Source: Rhizobium sp. SL42
GTDB taxonomy: Bacteria > Pseudomonadota > Alphaproteobacteria > Rhizobiales > Rhizobiaceae
DNA: 64,000 bases
Reading direction: 5' to 3'
Assembly (NCBI RefSeq): GCF_021729845.1
Contig: NZ_CP063397.1
Coordinates: 2,122,001 to 2,186,000 of the forward strand
In this document: one piece after another, positions 1-9,721 of the stretch
How the letters are laid out: every line of letters starts with the position of its first letter
Position numbering within the stretch: the first letter of the stretch is position 1
Program-made: the position numbers and the translations under genes
Notes under the pieces: model-generated
The model's database searches: none
What the model was told of the DNA's origin: nothing
The model's input: the letters and a program-made list of their open reading frames with translations, nothing else

Positions 1-40
1 AATACCCCACTGCATCAAACTCTTTGAGGAGCCTGCGATC

Positions 41-1330
41 ATGTCGAATACCGATGCCTTCTTCTCTCGCCCCCTGGCTGAGTCCGATCCGGACATTTTT
101 GGCGCGATCGAGAAAGAACTTGGTCGCCAACGTCACGAGATCGAGCTGATCGCCTCCGAGAACATCGTCTCGCGTGCCGTGCTGGAAGCGCAGGGCTCGA
201 TCATGACCAATAAATATGCCGAAGGATATCCGGGCAAGCGCTACTACGGTGGCTGCCAATTCGTCGATATCGCCGAGGAGCTCGCCATCGAGCGCGCCAA
301 GAAGCTGTTCGGCGTCAACTTCGCCAACGTCCAGCCGAATTCTGGCAGCCAGATGAACCAGGCCGTGTTCCTGGCACTGCTGCAGCCGGGCGACACCTTC
401 ATGGGTCTCGACCTCAACTCGGGCGGGCACCTGACGCATGGTTCGCCGGTCAACATGTCCGGCAAGTGGTTCAATGTCGTGTCCTACGGCGTCCGTGAAG
501 GCGACAACCTTCTCGACATGGATGCCGTTGCCGAAAGCGCCCGCAAGCACAAGCCCAAGCTGATCATCGCCGGCGGCACGGCCTATTCCCGCATCTGGGA
601 TTGGAAGCGTTTCCGCGAGATCGCCGATGAAGTCGGCGCCTACCTCATGGTCGACATGGCGCATATCGCCGGTCTCGTTGCCGGCAATCAGCATCCGTCG
701 CCATTCCCGCATTGCCATGTCGCCACCACCACGACCCACAAGTCGTTGCGCGGCCCTCGCGGCGGCATGATCCTCACCAATGACGAGGATCTGGCGAAGA
801 AGTTCAACTCGGCCGTCTTCCCGGGCCTCCAGGGCGGCCCGCTGATGCATGTCATCGCTGCCAAGGCCGTTGCCTTCGGTGAGGCGCTGAAGCCCGAGTT
901 CCAGGACTACGCGGCCCAGATCGTCAAGAACGCCAAGGCGCTGTCTGAAACGCTGGTGGCCGGCGGTCTCGACATCGTCTCGGGCGGTACAGACAACCAC
1001 CTGATGCTGGTCGATCTGCGCAAGAAGAATGCGACCGGCAAGCGCGCCGAGACCGCGCTCGGCCGCGCCTTTGTTACCTGCAACAAGAACGGTATCCCGT
1101 TCGATCCGGAAAAGCCTTTTGTCACCTCGGGTATCCGCCTCGGCACGCCGGCCGGTACGACCCGCGGCTTCAAGGAAGCTGACTTCAAGGAAATCGGCAA
1201 CCTGATCGTCGAGGTCCTCGATGGCTTGAAGGTCGCCAATTCCGACGAGGGCAATGCGGCCGTCGAAGCAAACGTTCGCGAAAAGGTCGTGGCTCTGACG
1301 GGCCGCTTCCCGATGTACCCCTACATGTAA
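41..1330 (+). CDS. glyA: serine hydroxymethyltransferase
   Basis: PLP enzyme that interconverts serine plus tetrahydrofolate and glycine plus 5,10-methylene-tetrahydrofolate in the cytosol, the main source of one-carbon units. The 429-residue protein has the usual length of the family. The signature around the PLP lysine ([14 protein letters not shown], Lys near residue 234) is intact, as are the N-terminal [11 protein letters not shown] motif and the YYGGC block. The ATG follows a good Shine-Dalgarno (TTTGAGGAG). nrdR begins 12 bases after the stop, so glyA, nrdR and ribD look like one transcription unit; its promoter lies outside the window. Confidence 0.98.
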   Translation: MSNTDAFFSRPLAESDPDIFGAIEKELGRQRHEIELIASENIVSRAVLEAQGSIMTNKYAEGYPGKRYYGGCQFVDIAEELAIERAKKLFGVNFANVQPNSGSQMNQAVFLALLQPGDTFMGLDLNSGGHLTHGSPVNMSGKWFNVVSYGVREGDNLLDMDAVAESARKHKPKLIIAGGTAYSRIWDWKRFREIADEVGAYLMVDMAHIAGLVAGNQHPSPFPHCHVATTTTHKSLRGPRGGMILTNDEDLAKKFNSAVFPGLQGGPLMHVIAAKAVAFGEALKPEFQDYAAQIVKNAKALSETLVAGGLDIVSGGTDNHLMLVDLRKKNATGKRAETALGRAFVTCNKNGIPFDPEKPFVTSGIRLGTPAGTTRGFKEADFKEIGNLIVEVLDGLKVANSDEGNAAVEANVREKVVALTGRFPMYPYM

Positions 1331-1342
1331 GGCTTAAGGCTG

Positions 1343-1819
1343 ATGCGTTGCCCCTTCTGCGGCTCGGATGAAACACAGGTCAAGGACTCGCGCCCGGCGG
1401 AGGACAACACGTCCATCCGTCGGCGTCGCATTTGTCCCGATTGCGGCGGCCGTTTCACCACCTTCGAGCGGGTGCAGTTGCGTGAGCTGATGGTTGCCAA
1501 GAAGACCGGTCGCAAGGCGCCGTTCGATCGCGACAAGTTGGTGCGGTCTTTCGAGATCGCGTTGCGCAAGCGTCCCGTGGACCGCGACCGGATCGAACGC
1601 GCGGTATCCGGCATCGTGCGCAGGCTGGAAAGTTCCGGAGAGACGGAAATCTCGTCCGAGGCGATTGGCCTGCAGGTGCTGGAGGCTCTGAAGGGCCTCG
1701 ATGACGTCGGCTTCGTCCGTTATGCCTCCGTCTACCGCGATTTTTCTCATGCCGAAGACTTCGAGAATGTGATCGCCGAGATCAACGCAAAGATCTCGCG
1801 CGACAACGGGGTGGACTGA
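1343..1819 (+). CDS. nrdR: transcriptional repressor NrdR
   Basis: ATP/dATP-sensing repressor of ribonucleotide reductase genes that binds NrdR boxes. The N-terminus is the family zinc ribbon: [17 protein letters not shown] followed by a second CPDCGGRF pair about 30 residues later, giving four metal cysteines. The rest is an ATP-cone domain ([13 protein letters not shown] region). At 158 residues the length is normal. It sits between glyA and ribD, a common order in rhizobia, with four bases between its stop and the ribD start, which suggests translational coupling. Confidence 0.97.
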   Translation: MRCPFCGSDETQVKDSRPAEDNTSIRRRRICPDCGGRFTTFERVQLRELMVAKKTGRKAPFDRDKLVRSFEIALRKRPVDRDRIERAVSGIVRRLESSGETEISSEAIGLQVLEALKGLDDVGFVRYASVYRDFSHAEDFENVIAEINAKISRDNGVD

Positions 1820-1823
1820 TCCC

Positions 1824-2909
1824 TTGTCGGTCACGGCAAAGGATGAGGCCTTCATGCGCGAGGCGATCAGTCTGTCGCTGACCCATCTTGGCCAGACGGG
1901 CTCCAATCCCTCCGTAGGCTGCGTCATTGTCAAGGATGACGAGGTAGTCGGCCGCGGCGTGACCGCCCCTGGCGGCAGGCCGCATGCCGAGCCCCAGGCG
2001 ATTGCCGATGCAGGCGAAAGGGCGAGGGGGGCGACCGCCTATGTCACCCTGGAGCCCTGTTCACATCATGGTATGACCCCGCCTTGCGCGGGCGTGCTGA
2101 TCGCGGCCGGCGTGGGACGCGTGGTTGTTGCCGTGGCCGATCCAGATCCGCGGGTATCCGGGCGGGGTCTGCAGATCTTGGCGGATGCCGGTATCGAGGT
2201 CACCACCGGCATTCTCCAGCGCGAGGCGCGCGAGGCAATGTCCGGCTATCTCACGCGCCAGACAAAGGGACGGCCGCAAGTGACTCTCAAGCTTGCCGTT
2301 TCTGCCGATGGCATGTTGGGAAAGGCTGGTGCCGGACAGGTTGCGATCACCGGGCCGGAAGCGCGTGCCGAAGTTCACCTGCTGCGTTCGAAAAGCGATG
2401 CGATCTTGGTGGGCATCGGAACCGCCAATGCCGACGATCCGGAGCTGACGGTCAGGTTGCCGGGGCTGGAGCATACGTCGCCGCTGCGGATCGTGCTGGA
2501 TCGCAATCTCGAACTTTCGCCTTTGTCCAGGCTTGCGCAGACGGCGCACCGGGTGCCCGTGCTTCTGGCTGCCAGTGCCGGAGCCAACGGAAATCGTCAG
2601 GCGCTTGAGGCGCTGGGTGTCGAGATAGTTGAGGTCGATGGTATCGAGGATATGTTGCTGCTGCTGGCTCGCAGGGGAGTGTCTTCGTTGATGGTTGAGG
2701 GTGGCGCCCGCGTCGCGGCCAACTTCCTCAGCCACGGCCTTGTCGATTTCATCCATCTGTATCGCGGTGCTGCGACCATCGGAGAAGGAATTCCTTCACC
2801 GATTACCGGTGATCGGCCTCCCGCCGGCTTTTCCTTGCAGCGATCGGAGACTTTCGGCTCCGATCAGCTGTTGGTATTCGAACGCCTTCCGGCGTCGGCC
2901 TGGCTCTGA
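1824..2909 (+). CDS. ribD: bifunctional riboflavin deaminase/reductase RibD
   Basis: Catalyses two consecutive steps of riboflavin synthesis: deamination of the diamino-pyrimidinone and NADPH reduction of the ribosyl side chain. The N-terminal cytidine-deaminase-like domain has the zinc ligands in HAEPQAI and PCSHHGMTPPC (about residues 54-92). The C-terminal reductase domain (from about residue 150) carries the KSDAILVGIGT and MVEGGARVAA blocks. The start is TTG, four bases after the nrdR stop; an ATG at 1854 is the alternative and would cost ten residues. Riboflavin synthase (ribE), which usually follows ribD in related genomes, is not present here. Confidence 0.95.
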   Translation: MSVTAKDEAFMREAISLSLTHLGQTGSNPSVGCVIVKDDEVVGRGVTAPGGRPHAEPQAIADAGERARGATAYVTLEPCSHHGMTPPCAGVLIAAGVGRVVVAVADPDPRVSGRGLQILADAGIEVTTGILQREAREAMSGYLTRQTKGRPQVTLKLAVSADGMLGKAGAGQVAITGPEARAEVHLLRSKSDAILVGIGTANADDPELTVRLPGLEHTSPLRIVLDRNLELSPLSRLAQTAHRVPVLLAASAGANGNRQALEALGVEIVEVDGIEDMLLLLARRGVSSLMVEGGARVAANFLSHGLVDFIHLYRGAATIGEGIPSPITGDRPPAGFSLQRSETFGSDQLLVFERLPASAWL

Positions 2910-2913
2910 CGCC

Positions 2914-2991
2914 TTAGCGCCAGAACAGCATGATCAGAATGATGACCGGGATCGGAACCCCAACCAGCCAGAGAAGAATACTGCGTCCCAT
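2914..2991 (-). CDS. 25-residue membrane microprotein
   Basis: A very short open frame antisense to the tail of the rib operon. It encodes 25 residues beginning MGRSILLWLVGVPIPVIILI and ending with Leu-Phe-Trp-Arg, essentially one hydrophobic membrane-spanning segment with a positively charged N-terminus. The start ATG is preceded by a near-perfect Shine-Dalgarno (AGGAGGTCACC-ATG on the minus strand), much stronger than expected by chance. I believe similar tiny proteins occur in other rhizobia, but the function is unknown. It lies just downstream (in its own direction) of the minus-strand secreted-protein gene and could share its transcript. Confidence 0.7.
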   Translation of the reverse strand: MGRSILLWLVGVPIPVIILIMLFWR

Positions 2992-3149
2992 GGTGACCTC
3001 CTGTTTCCTGTGACTGCATCAGCCGGAGCATTTTTCCGCCTCGGTAGTCTGACAACACGCAGTTGGCCTCATTTGTTCCGCCTGGGGCAAAACGTCCCTC
3101 GCGCCGGAAGCGCGAGGGTGTTGGAAACGGGGCGAGGGAGCTGGGTCCG

Positions 3150-3512
3150 CTAACGGAGATAGAAGGTGACTGTGCCGTCGCTGGCACGCTCGGCGCCGAC
3201 AATATTGGTCAGTTCCACCTTTTCGGCCTGCAGCCTCCGCGACAGCGACGTGTTGGCGATGACCGATGCCTGGATCATCCTGGCCTCCTGCGAGCCCGGC
3301 GCAACCGTCTCGAATTTCTGCAGTACGGGATCTCCCTTGTCCAATTCCTCCAGGCGAACGATGTCGAAATGGTTGGCGGTCAATCCGGTAATCGCCTGCT
3401 CGATTTGTTGCGAGCCGGTGTTTCCGACGACCGGCATGGCTGCGTAGCTGTCGCCGCCAAAGGCGAGTGCGGAGATTGCCGATGCACTGAGTGCGGATGC
3501 AAAGCGATTCAT
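3150..3512 (-). CDS. exported hypothetical protein
   Basis: A 120-residue protein starting MNRFASALSASAISALAFGG with a probable Sec signal peptide cleaved after SYA. The mature part has no cysteine and no motif I recognise. I prefer the start at 3512 because a GGATGAGGAC ribosome site lies at good spacing; an upstream in-frame ATG at 3521 sits directly against that site. It is transcribed against the rib genes and occupies, with the microprotein gene, the space where riboflavin synthase is found in related genomes. Function unknown; periplasmic location is inferred. Confidence 0.7.
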   Translation of the reverse strand: MNRFASALSASAISALAFGGDSYAAMPVVGNTGSQQIEQAITGLTANHFDIVRLEELDKGDPVLQKFETVAPGSQEARMIQASVIANTSLSRRLQAEKVELTNIVGAERASDGTVTFYLR

Positions 3513-3845
3513 TGTCCTCATCCTTTCAAGGGAAGTTGCGATGGCGGGGAATTCCGTCGCTCGCTTGCAGGAAAGAAGCTGGGTTCGGATTGCGGCGAAA
3601 TCCAGCCTGTAAGCTACTGAATTGCATTAAAGATTTGTCATGATCTTCGACACTGTTTTGCCCGCATTAGCGCGTGCAGGAATGCGCAGTCGCACCATTG
3701 GCGCAGATCTCGTCTTCAGCGGTGCAGGCGCCGGATCGCTTGGCTGGCCGAAAAACGCTTGCCTTCCGTGAAACAGCGTGGTTTGACCGCGTTTCTGTTT
3801 GGCCGTGGGCCACAATCACATTCACAATCAAGATCGGATCAGGTT
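3513..3845. other. intergenic region between exported protein and ribH
   Basis: About 330 bases separating a minus-strand gene from ribH. I see no coding frame with a credible start, no structural RNA and no clear FMN riboswitch. It must hold promoters for both directions, but no site stands out enough to call. An in-frame ATG at 3759 would extend ribH by 29 residues, but the added peptide does not resemble lumazine synthases. Confidence 0.5.
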
Positions 3846-4304
3846 ATGGGAAAGAAGAAGGCTTCGCCGCATTTGCTGATCGTCGAGGCACGTTTCTACG
3901 ACGATATGTCTGATGCACTTCTGGACGGTGCACGCGTAGCGCTCGATGAAGCCGGAGCTACCTACGACATCATCACGGTGCCTGGTGCACTCGAAATTCC
4001 GCCGGCAATCGCCATGGCGCTGGATGCGTCTGACGACGAAGGCACCGTCTATGACGGCTTTGTTGCGCTCGGCATGGTCATTCGGGGCGAGACATATCAC
4101 TTCGACATCGTGTCCAACGAATCCTCGCGCGCCCTCATGGACCTCGCCGTTTCGGAATCCCTTCCCATTGGCAATGGCATCATGACGGTCGAAAACGAAG
4201 AGCAGGCCTGGGCGCGCGTCAAGCGCTCGGAAAAGGACAAGGGTGGCTTTGCCGCCCGCGCGGCGCTGACCATGATCGCGCTGAAGAACAAACTGGGTAG
4301 CTGA
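3846..4304 (+). CDS. ribH: 6,7-dimethyl-8-ribityllumazine synthase
   Basis: Condenses the ribitylamino-pyrimidinedione with dihydroxybutanone phosphate to lumazine, the step before riboflavin synthase; family members form large hollow cytosolic shells. The 152-residue length is normal. Family blocks are visible: [55 protein letters not shown] and [11 protein letters not shown]. The ATG at 3846 ([10 protein letters not shown]) is chosen because it matches family N-termini and has GGATCAGG in front. nusB starts four bases after the stop, the common ribH-nusB pairing. Confidence 0.96.
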   Translation: MGKKKASPHLLIVEARFYDDMSDALLDGARVALDEAGATYDIITVPGALEIPPAIAMALDASDDEGTVYDGFVALGMVIRGETYHFDIVSNESSRALMDLAVSESLPIGNGIMTVENEEQAWARVKRSEKDKGGFAARAALTMIALKNKLGS

Positions 4305-4307
4305 TCA

Positions 4308-4787
4308 ATGACGACCGAAGACAAACAGCCGGCCAAAACGGCAAACCAGCGTGGCGCGGCCCGGCTTGCGGCCGTTCAAGCTCTCTACCAGATGGATATC
4401 GGCGGCACGGGTGTGCTTGAAGTTGTCGCGGAATACGAGGCACACCGCCTCGGTCAGGAAGTGGATGGCGACACCTATCTCAAGGCCGATGCATCGTGGT
4501 TCCGCTCGATTGTTGCCGGTGTTGTCCGTGACCAGACCAAGATCGATCCGATGATCCGCCAGGCGCTTCAGGACGATTGGGCGCTGTCGCGTATCGACAG
4601 CACCGTTCGCGCGATCCTGCGTGCCGGTACGTTCGAATTGATCGAGCGCAAGGACGTGCCTATCGCGGTTATCGTAACGGAATATGTCGAGATCGCGCAG
4701 GCCTTCTTCTCTGATGACGAGCCGAAGCTGGTCAATGCGGTGCTCGATCGCATTGCAAAGCAGGTCCGCGTACCGGCGCAAAAATAA
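4308..4787 (+). CDS. nusB: transcription antitermination factor NusB
   Basis: RNA-binding factor that with NusE (S10) binds boxA RNA and supports antitermination on rRNA operons. The all-helical 159-residue protein shows the family blocks [15 protein letters not shown] near the N-terminus and [18 protein letters not shown] near the C-terminus. It follows ribH by three bases and is probably translated from the same mRNA; a transporter gene begins 12 bases downstream. Confidence 0.96.
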   Translation: MTTEDKQPAKTANQRGAARLAAVQALYQMDIGGTGVLEVVAEYEAHRLGQEVDGDTYLKADASWFRSIVAGVVRDQTKIDPMIRQALQDDWALSRIDSTVRAILRAGTFELIERKDVPIAVIVTEYVEIAQAFFSDDEPKLVNAVLDRIAKQVRVPAQK

Positions 4788-4799
4788 GGCAGGACAGGG

Positions 4800-6026
4800 A
4801 TGGACGGGACGTCGAACGCGGGGCTGGACGGTCAACTTGCGACGGCCAAGCGAAACGTCTCCCTCCTGGCTGTCGCCCAGGCTATCCTGGGCGCAGCTCC
4901 GCCGCTGGCCTTTTCGGTCGGCGGACTTGCCGGCTTCCAGATGCTCGGCGCCGACAAGTCTCTGTCCACCGCGCCTCTGACCGGCTTCAATGTCGGCATC
5001 GCACTGGGTGCCGTTGGTGTCGCGGCGGCATCGCGTCTTCTCGGCCGGCGCGAAAGCTTCATGATCGGTGCCCTGCTGGGAGCAACCGGAAGCGCCTTGG
5101 CTGCTTTTGCCCTTGTTCAGTCGAATTTCTGGCTCTTCGTCGTCGCGCTGGCGTTGATGGGGCTATCCGCCGGTTTTACCCAGAAGATCCGCTTTGCCGC
5201 GGCGGATGCATCGCCGAGTTTCTACAAGGGCAAGGCGATTTCCTGGATTTTGGCGGCTGGCATCGTCTCGGCCATTGTCGGCCCGCAGATCGCGATATGG
5301 TTGAAGGATAGTCTCGCACCGGTGACATTTGCCGGGGCCTTCCTCGGCCTTGTTCCGCTCCTGCTGGCCGCGATCGGCGTTCTCTTTTTTCTCAAGCTGC
5401 CGAGCCTTGCGGGCAAGGTGTCCGCGGCATCTGAGCCCACGCGGCCGCTGCGGGAAATCGTCATGACACAGCGTTTCATGACCGGCATGGTCTGTGGCAT
5501 CGGCTCCTATGCCCTGATGACCTTCATGATGACCGGCGCGCCGCTCGCCATGGTCATAGGATGCGGCTTTTCGTCGGACCTCGCGGCACTCGGCATCCAG
5601 TGGCATGTCATAGCCATGTTTGCGCCGAGCTTTTTCACCGGCATGCTGATATCCCGTTATGGGCCGGAAAAGATTGTCGCGGCCGGCCTGCTGATCCTGA
5701 TGTCCTGTGCGGTGGTGGCCCATTGGGGCATCGAGCTGTGGAATTTCTGGGGCGCGCTGGTGCTGCTCGGCATCGGCTGGAATTTCGGCTTCATCGGTGC
5801 AACGGCCATTGTCGCCTCGAGCTACCGTCCGGCCGAAGCCGACAAGGTCCAGGGTTTTCACGACATCATCCTGTTCTCGACCGTCGCTCTCTCCTCCTTC
5901 TCGTCGGGCAAGGTCTTCACCGCCTTTGGCTGGTCGGTCATGAACCTCGTCATCTGGCCGGTGACAATTCTCTGCCTTGTTCTGGTCCTGCTGCAGATGC
6001 GGGTTGCATCCCGAAAGCCCGGCTGA
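4800..6026 (+). CDS. MFS-type transporter
   Basis: A 408-residue inner-membrane protein with about twelve hydrophobic segments, in two halves separated by a cytoplasmic loop near residues 190-215 (SEPTRPLREIV). The conserved loop after TM2 is present as SRLLGRRES. It resembles the MFS transporters often found next to nusB in rhizobia. The substrate cannot be told from sequence. Start ATG has AGGACAGGG directly upstream, and the 12-base gap to nusB suggests co-transcription. Confidence 0.85.
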   Translation: MDGTSNAGLDGQLATAKRNVSLLAVAQAILGAAPPLAFSVGGLAGFQMLGADKSLSTAPLTGFNVGIALGAVGVAAASRLLGRRESFMIGALLGATGSALAAFALVQSNFWLFVVALALMGLSAGFTQKIRFAAADASPSFYKGKAISWILAAGIVSAIVGPQIAIWLKDSLAPVTFAGAFLGLVPLLLAAIGVLFFLKLPSLAGKVSAASEPTRPLREIVMTQRFMTGMVCGIGSYALMTFMMTGAPLAMVIGCGFSSDLAALGIQWHVIAMFAPSFFTGMLISRYGPEKIVAAGLLILMSCAVVAHWGIELWNFWGALVLLGIGWNFGFIGATAIVASSYRPAEADKVQGFHDIILFSTVALSSFSSGKVFTAFGWSVMNLVIWPVTILCLVLVLLQMRVASRKPG

Positions 6027-6178
6027 GCCTTCCGTCGCGCCGAATATGCGCACTTGACGCAAAGGAAAGTGCAACGCAATCTCGCCTCGCGTCGACGAGG
6101 TCTCGGAGGAGGGGCCTTGAGTCTGCGTGACACCGCCCGCGAAGAGTGAGGCGCGGGCAATACGGGAGGGTATTGCGA

Positions 6179-8317
6179 ATGACGGTTCTTTTAGGCGTAA
6201 TTTTATGCGGGTTTTTGTCGGTGGTCTACGCTGTCTGGGCGACACGCTCAGTGCTGGCGGCTGACCAGGGCAATGCCCGAATGCAGGAAATCGCAGGCTA
6301 TATTCGCGAAGGTGCGCAGGCCTATCTCGCTCGCCAATACCTGACCATCGCGATCGTCGGTGCCGTCGTTTTCATCGCCACATGGTTGCTTTTGTCCGCT
6401 ACCGCAGCCATCGGGTTCCTCGTCGGTGCCGTCCTGTCGGGCGCGGCCGGCTTTATCGGCATGCATGTCTCCGTCCGCGCCAATGTGCGCACTGCACAGG
6501 CGTCCTCGCACAGCCTGGCCGCCGGTCTCGACATTGCTTTCAAGTCTGGTGCCATTACCGGCATGCTCGTCGCAGGCCTGGCACTGCTCGGCGTCTCGAT
6601 CTATTTCTATATTCTGACGACGATGCTCGGCCATGAAAGCGGCTCGCGCGAGGTCATCGACTCGCTCGTGGCGCTTGGCTTCGGTGCCTCGCTGATCTCC
6701 ATCTTTGCCCGTCTCGGCGGCGGCATCTTCACCAAAGGTGCCGATGTCGGCGGTGACCTTGTCGGCAAGGTCGAGGCCGGCATTCCCGAAGACGATCCGC
6801 GCAACCCGGCAACCATTGCCGACAATGTCGGCGACAATGTCGGCGACTGCGCCGGCATGGCCGCCGACCTTTTCGAAACCTATGCGGTGTCCGTGGTGGC
6901 AACCATGGTTCTGGCGGCGATCTTCTTTGCCGGGTCCACAGCGCTTGAAGTCGCCATGATCTATCCGCTCGCCATTTGCGGCGCGTGCATCATCACCTCG
7001 ATCATTGGCACTTTCTTCGTCAAGCTCGGCACCAACGGTTCGATCATGGGCGCTCTCTACAAGGGCCTGATCGTCACCGGCCTGCTGTCGATCGGCGGCC
7101 TTGCACTCGCCACGTCTCTGACGATCGGCTGGGGCTCGATCGGTACCGTTGCCGGCATGGATGTCACGGGCCTCAATCTCTTCTTCTGCGGCATCCTCGG
7201 TCTGATCGTCACGGCGCTGATCGTGGTGATCACCGAATACTATACCGGCACCAACAAGCGCCCGGTCAACTCTATCGCCCAGGCATCGGTCACCGGTCAT
7301 GGCACCAATGTCATCCAGGGCCTGGCGGTATCGCTGGAATCCACCGCTCTGCCCGCCATCGTCATCGTTGGCGGCATCATTGCCACCTACCAGCTGGCCG
7401 GCCTTTTCGGCACGGCAATCGCAGTCACTACCATGCTTGGCCTTGCCGGCATGATCGTCGCGCTCGATGCCTTCGGTCCGGTCACCGACAATGCCGGCGG
7501 CATTGCCGAAATGGCCGGCCTGCCACCGGAGGTCCGCAAGTCGACCGATGCGCTCGATGCCGTGGGGAACACCACCAAGGCGGTGACCAAGGGGTATGCG
7601 ATCGGCTCGGCCGGCCTCGGCGCTCTGGTCCTCTTTGCCGCCTATTCAAACGACCTGCAGTACTTTGCCGCAAACAGCGCCCAGTACCCGTACTTTGCCG
7701 ACATGGGTGCGATTTCGTTCGATCTTTCGAACCCTTATGTCGTCGCCGGCCTGATCTTCGGTGGCCTGATCCCCTATCTCTTCGGTGGCATCGCCATGAC
7801 GGCCGTTGGTCGCGCAGCCGGTTCGATCGTCGAGGAAGTCCGCCGCCAGTTCCGCGAAAAGCCGGGCATCATGCAGGCCACCGAGAAGCCGGATTATGGC
7901 CGTGCGGTCGATATCCTGACCCGGGCCGCCATCCGCGAGATGATCATTCCGTCGCTGCTGCCGGTTCTGGCGCCTCTGGTGGTCTATTTCGGTGTTCTGC
8001 TGATCTCCGGCTCCAAGGCTTCGGCCTTTGCCGCGCTTGGCGCATCCTTGCTCGGCGTGATCGTCAATGGCCTCTTCGTGGCCATCTCGATGACGTCAGG
8101 CGGCGGTGCCTGGGACAATGCCAAGAAGAGCTTCGAGGATGGCTTCATCGACAAGGATGGCGTTCGCCATCTGAAGGGATCGGATGCCCACAAGGCCTCC
8201 GTCACCGGCGACACGGTCGGCGATCCCTACAAGGATACGGCAGGTCCGGCCGTCAATCCGGCGATCAAGATCACCAATATCGTGGCGCTGCTGCTTTTGG
8301 CTGTTCTGGCGGGCTGA
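6179..8317 (+). CDS. hppA: K+-independent proton-pumping inorganic pyrophosphatase
   Basis: Integral membrane pump that couples PPi hydrolysis to proton export from the cytosol. The 712-residue length and roughly sixteen hydrophobic segments fit the family. The substrate site is complete: [20 protein letters not shown], then DNVGDNVGD, and near the C-terminus [15 protein letters not shown]. The motif [15 protein letters not shown] has lysine where K+-dependent enzymes have alanine, which marks the K+-independent class. The ATG at 6179 is preceded by GGGAGGG; an upstream in-frame ATG at 6146 adds 11 atypical residues. A strong terminator follows. Confidence 0.97.
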   Translation: MTVLLGVILCGFLSVVYAVWATRSVLAADQGNARMQEIAGYIREGAQAYLARQYLTIAIVGAVVFIATWLLLSATAAIGFLVGAVLSGAAGFIGMHVSVRANVRTAQASSHSLAAGLDIAFKSGAITGMLVAGLALLGVSIYFYILTTMLGHESGSREVIDSLVALGFGASLISIFARLGGGIFTKGADVGGDLVGKVEAGIPEDDPRNPATIADNVGDNVGDCAGMAADLFETYAVSVVATMVLAAIFFAGSTALEVAMIYPLAICGACIITSIIGTFFVKLGTNGSIMGALYKGLIVTGLLSIGGLALATSLTIGWGSIGTVAGMDVTGLNLFFCGILGLIVTALIVVITEYYTGTNKRPVNSIAQASVTGHGTNVIQGLAVSLESTALPAIVIVGGIIATYQLAGLFGTAIAVTTMLGLAGMIVALDAFGPVTDNAGGIAEMAGLPPEVRKSTDALDAVGNTTKAVTKGYAIGSAGLGALVLFAAYSNDLQYFAANSAQYPYFADMGAISFDLSNPYVVAGLIFGGLIPYLFGGIAMTAVGRAAGSIVEEVRRQFREKPGIMQATEKPDYGRAVDILTRAAIREMIIPSLLPVLAPLVVYFGVLLISGSKASAFAALGASLLGVIVNGLFVAISMTSGGGAWDNAKKSFEDGFIDKDGVRHLKGSDAHKASVTGDTVGDPYKDTAGPAVNPAIKITNIVALLLLAVLAG

Positions 8318-8341
8318 TCCGACCACACCGTGCAAAAACAA

Positions 8342-8372
8342 GAAAACCGCGGAATGCTCTTCCGCGGTTTTC
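8342..8372 (+). terminator. intrinsic terminator of hppA
   Basis: Perfect hairpin GAAAACCGCGGAA / TTCCGCGGTTTTC with a five-base loop, 25 bases after the hppA stop. The A/T ends allow it to work in both directions; on the minus strand it would also face the end of bamE. Confidence 0.85.
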
Positions 8373-8395
8373 TGTATTGTTGAATGAAATGAGGC

Positions 8396-8902
8396 TTACA
8401 TGCCGTCCATGCCGCCGCCGCCAAGCACGTTCTTGATGCTGTTGGCTGCGCTGCCGCCGCCCGAAAGCAGCTGCTGGATGAAGGTGAGGTCCTTGCCGCC
8501 TGTCGGGGTGGTACGGGAGATCGAATCGAACACCTTTCCATCCTGAAGCGTGTAGTTGGCGAGCTGCGTGACGATGCCGTCCTTGTCGAAATAGATCGCC
8601 AGGATCTGCTGCTCGACCAGCTTCTGCTTCATGAAGGCAACCGAACGGGTGCGCTTCTGCGAGATATAATAGAAGACCTCGCCTTCGAAGGTCGCCGTGG
8701 TCGATGGCGTTCCGAGCGACAGCAGAACCTGTTCGCGGCTTGAGCCGACGGGGACGAGGTCAAGGGCTGCCTGATCCACCACATAGCCGTTATGGAAGAC
8801 TTCGGCGGTTTGGCAACCGGAAAGGCCGCTGATGGCGAGCGCCACGGCGAGGGCCGTCGAGCTCAGAACCTTGCTGTCCGATCTGAAAATCCGAATTTCC
8901 AC
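8396..8902 (-). CDS. bamE: outer membrane assembly lipoprotein BamE (SmpA/OmlA)
   Basis: Small lipoprotein component of the beta-barrel assembly machine at the inner face of the outer membrane. The N-terminus is a lipoprotein signal ending LSGC with the acylated cysteine at residue 30. The BamE fold follows (VPVGSSREQVLLSLGTPS, EGEVFYYIS). At 168 residues it is longer than the enterobacterial protein because of a Gly-rich C-terminal tail (SGGGSAANSIKNVLGGGG), typical of rhizobial members. The start is GTG with GGGAGAC upstream. Divergent from the CBP3 chaperone gene. Confidence 0.9.
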   Translation of the reverse strand: MEIRIFRSDSKVLSSTALAVALAISGLSGCQTAEVFHNGYVVDQAALDLVPVGSSREQVLLSLGTPSTTATFEGEVFYYISQKRTRSVAFMKQKLVEQQILAIYFDKDGIVTQLANYTLQDGKVFDSISRTTPTGGKDLTFIQQLLSGGGSAANSIKNVLGGGGMDGM

Positions 8903-9162
8903 GCACGTCTCCCATGACTGTCGATGGCGCCCTTGAGCGCCGCACCGCTTCTGCGCATAGCATTGTGGCCTTTCCGGGGAAAAGGCGCGGCCAACACCAT
9001 GGTATTCCGCACTTTTCAGCGCCAGTCTGCCGCAGGATGCGGCAACGGCGCTCTAGAACGGCATTGCAATTCACGTCTGCTTCGGTAAACCAGCTTTCGC
9101 AATCATGCAACACGACCACGTGCGGGCCGACCCGTTCGGCAGGCTCTTTTTGGTGGAATTGG

Positions 9163-9720
9163 ATGGTATTCGGCTTCTTCCGGAAGAAAAGAAACAACAG
9201 GGCAATTGTCGAGCGCCAATACGCCGCGCTGACATCGGCTGCGCGCGCGCCGGCCTTCTATCGCGACATGCATGTTCCGGACACGGTCATGGGCCGGTTC
9301 GAAATGCTGTCGATCATGTTGATTCTCTATTTCCGTCGCACGGCAAAGTCTGATCGCAGTGGTCAGGAGATTGCGCAGGAGATCATCGACGCCTTTTTCG
9401 AGGACGTTGATCACTCCATTCGCGAGCTTGGCGTGGGCGACCAGGGGGTGCCGAAACGCATGAAGAAACTGGCCGGCATGTTTTATGGTCGGCTTGAATC
9501 CTATGCGGCAGCGCTCGACGGCAATGACGCCACAGCACTGGACGCAGCCCTTCGTCGCAACCTGCATCCGGAGGCCGGCGCTGCTGCGCCTTCCATGCAG
9601 TCCCTGGCGGAGTGGATATTCGCCGCGGAGCGTGCATTGTCCGGCATAGAAGAGGCGTCGATAGAAACCGGACAGGCGAGTCTTGCCGTGCCCACGGCCT
9701 CGACCGAAGGATTGAATTGA
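9163..9720 (+). CDS. CBP3-type ubiquinol-cytochrome c chaperone
   Basis: Bacterial relative of mitochondrial Cbp3, which helps assembly of cytochrome b in the bc1 complex. The 185-residue protein begins MVFGFFRKKRNN and contains the family core FYRDMHVPDTVMGRFEMLSI and ELGVGDQGVPKRMKKLAGMFYGR. The frame is open much further upstream, but the ATG at 9163 matches relatives and has GGTGG before it. It is followed after one base by yceD, so both are likely one operon with plsX and fabH further down. Confidence 0.9.
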   Translation: MVFGFFRKKRNNRAIVERQYAALTSAARAPAFYRDMHVPDTVMGRFEMLSIMLILYFRRTAKSDRSGQEIAQEIIDAFFEDVDHSIRELGVGDQGVPKRMKKLAGMFYGRLESYAAALDGNDATALDAALRRNLHPEAGAAAPSMQSLAEWIFAAERALSGIEEASIETGQASLAVPTASTEGLN

Positions 9721-9721
9721 C

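Noticed and set aside
6976..8436. 486-codon plus-strand frame overlapping hppA
   Set aside because: Arg/His/Cys-rich shadow of the hppA reading frame; no independent evidence.
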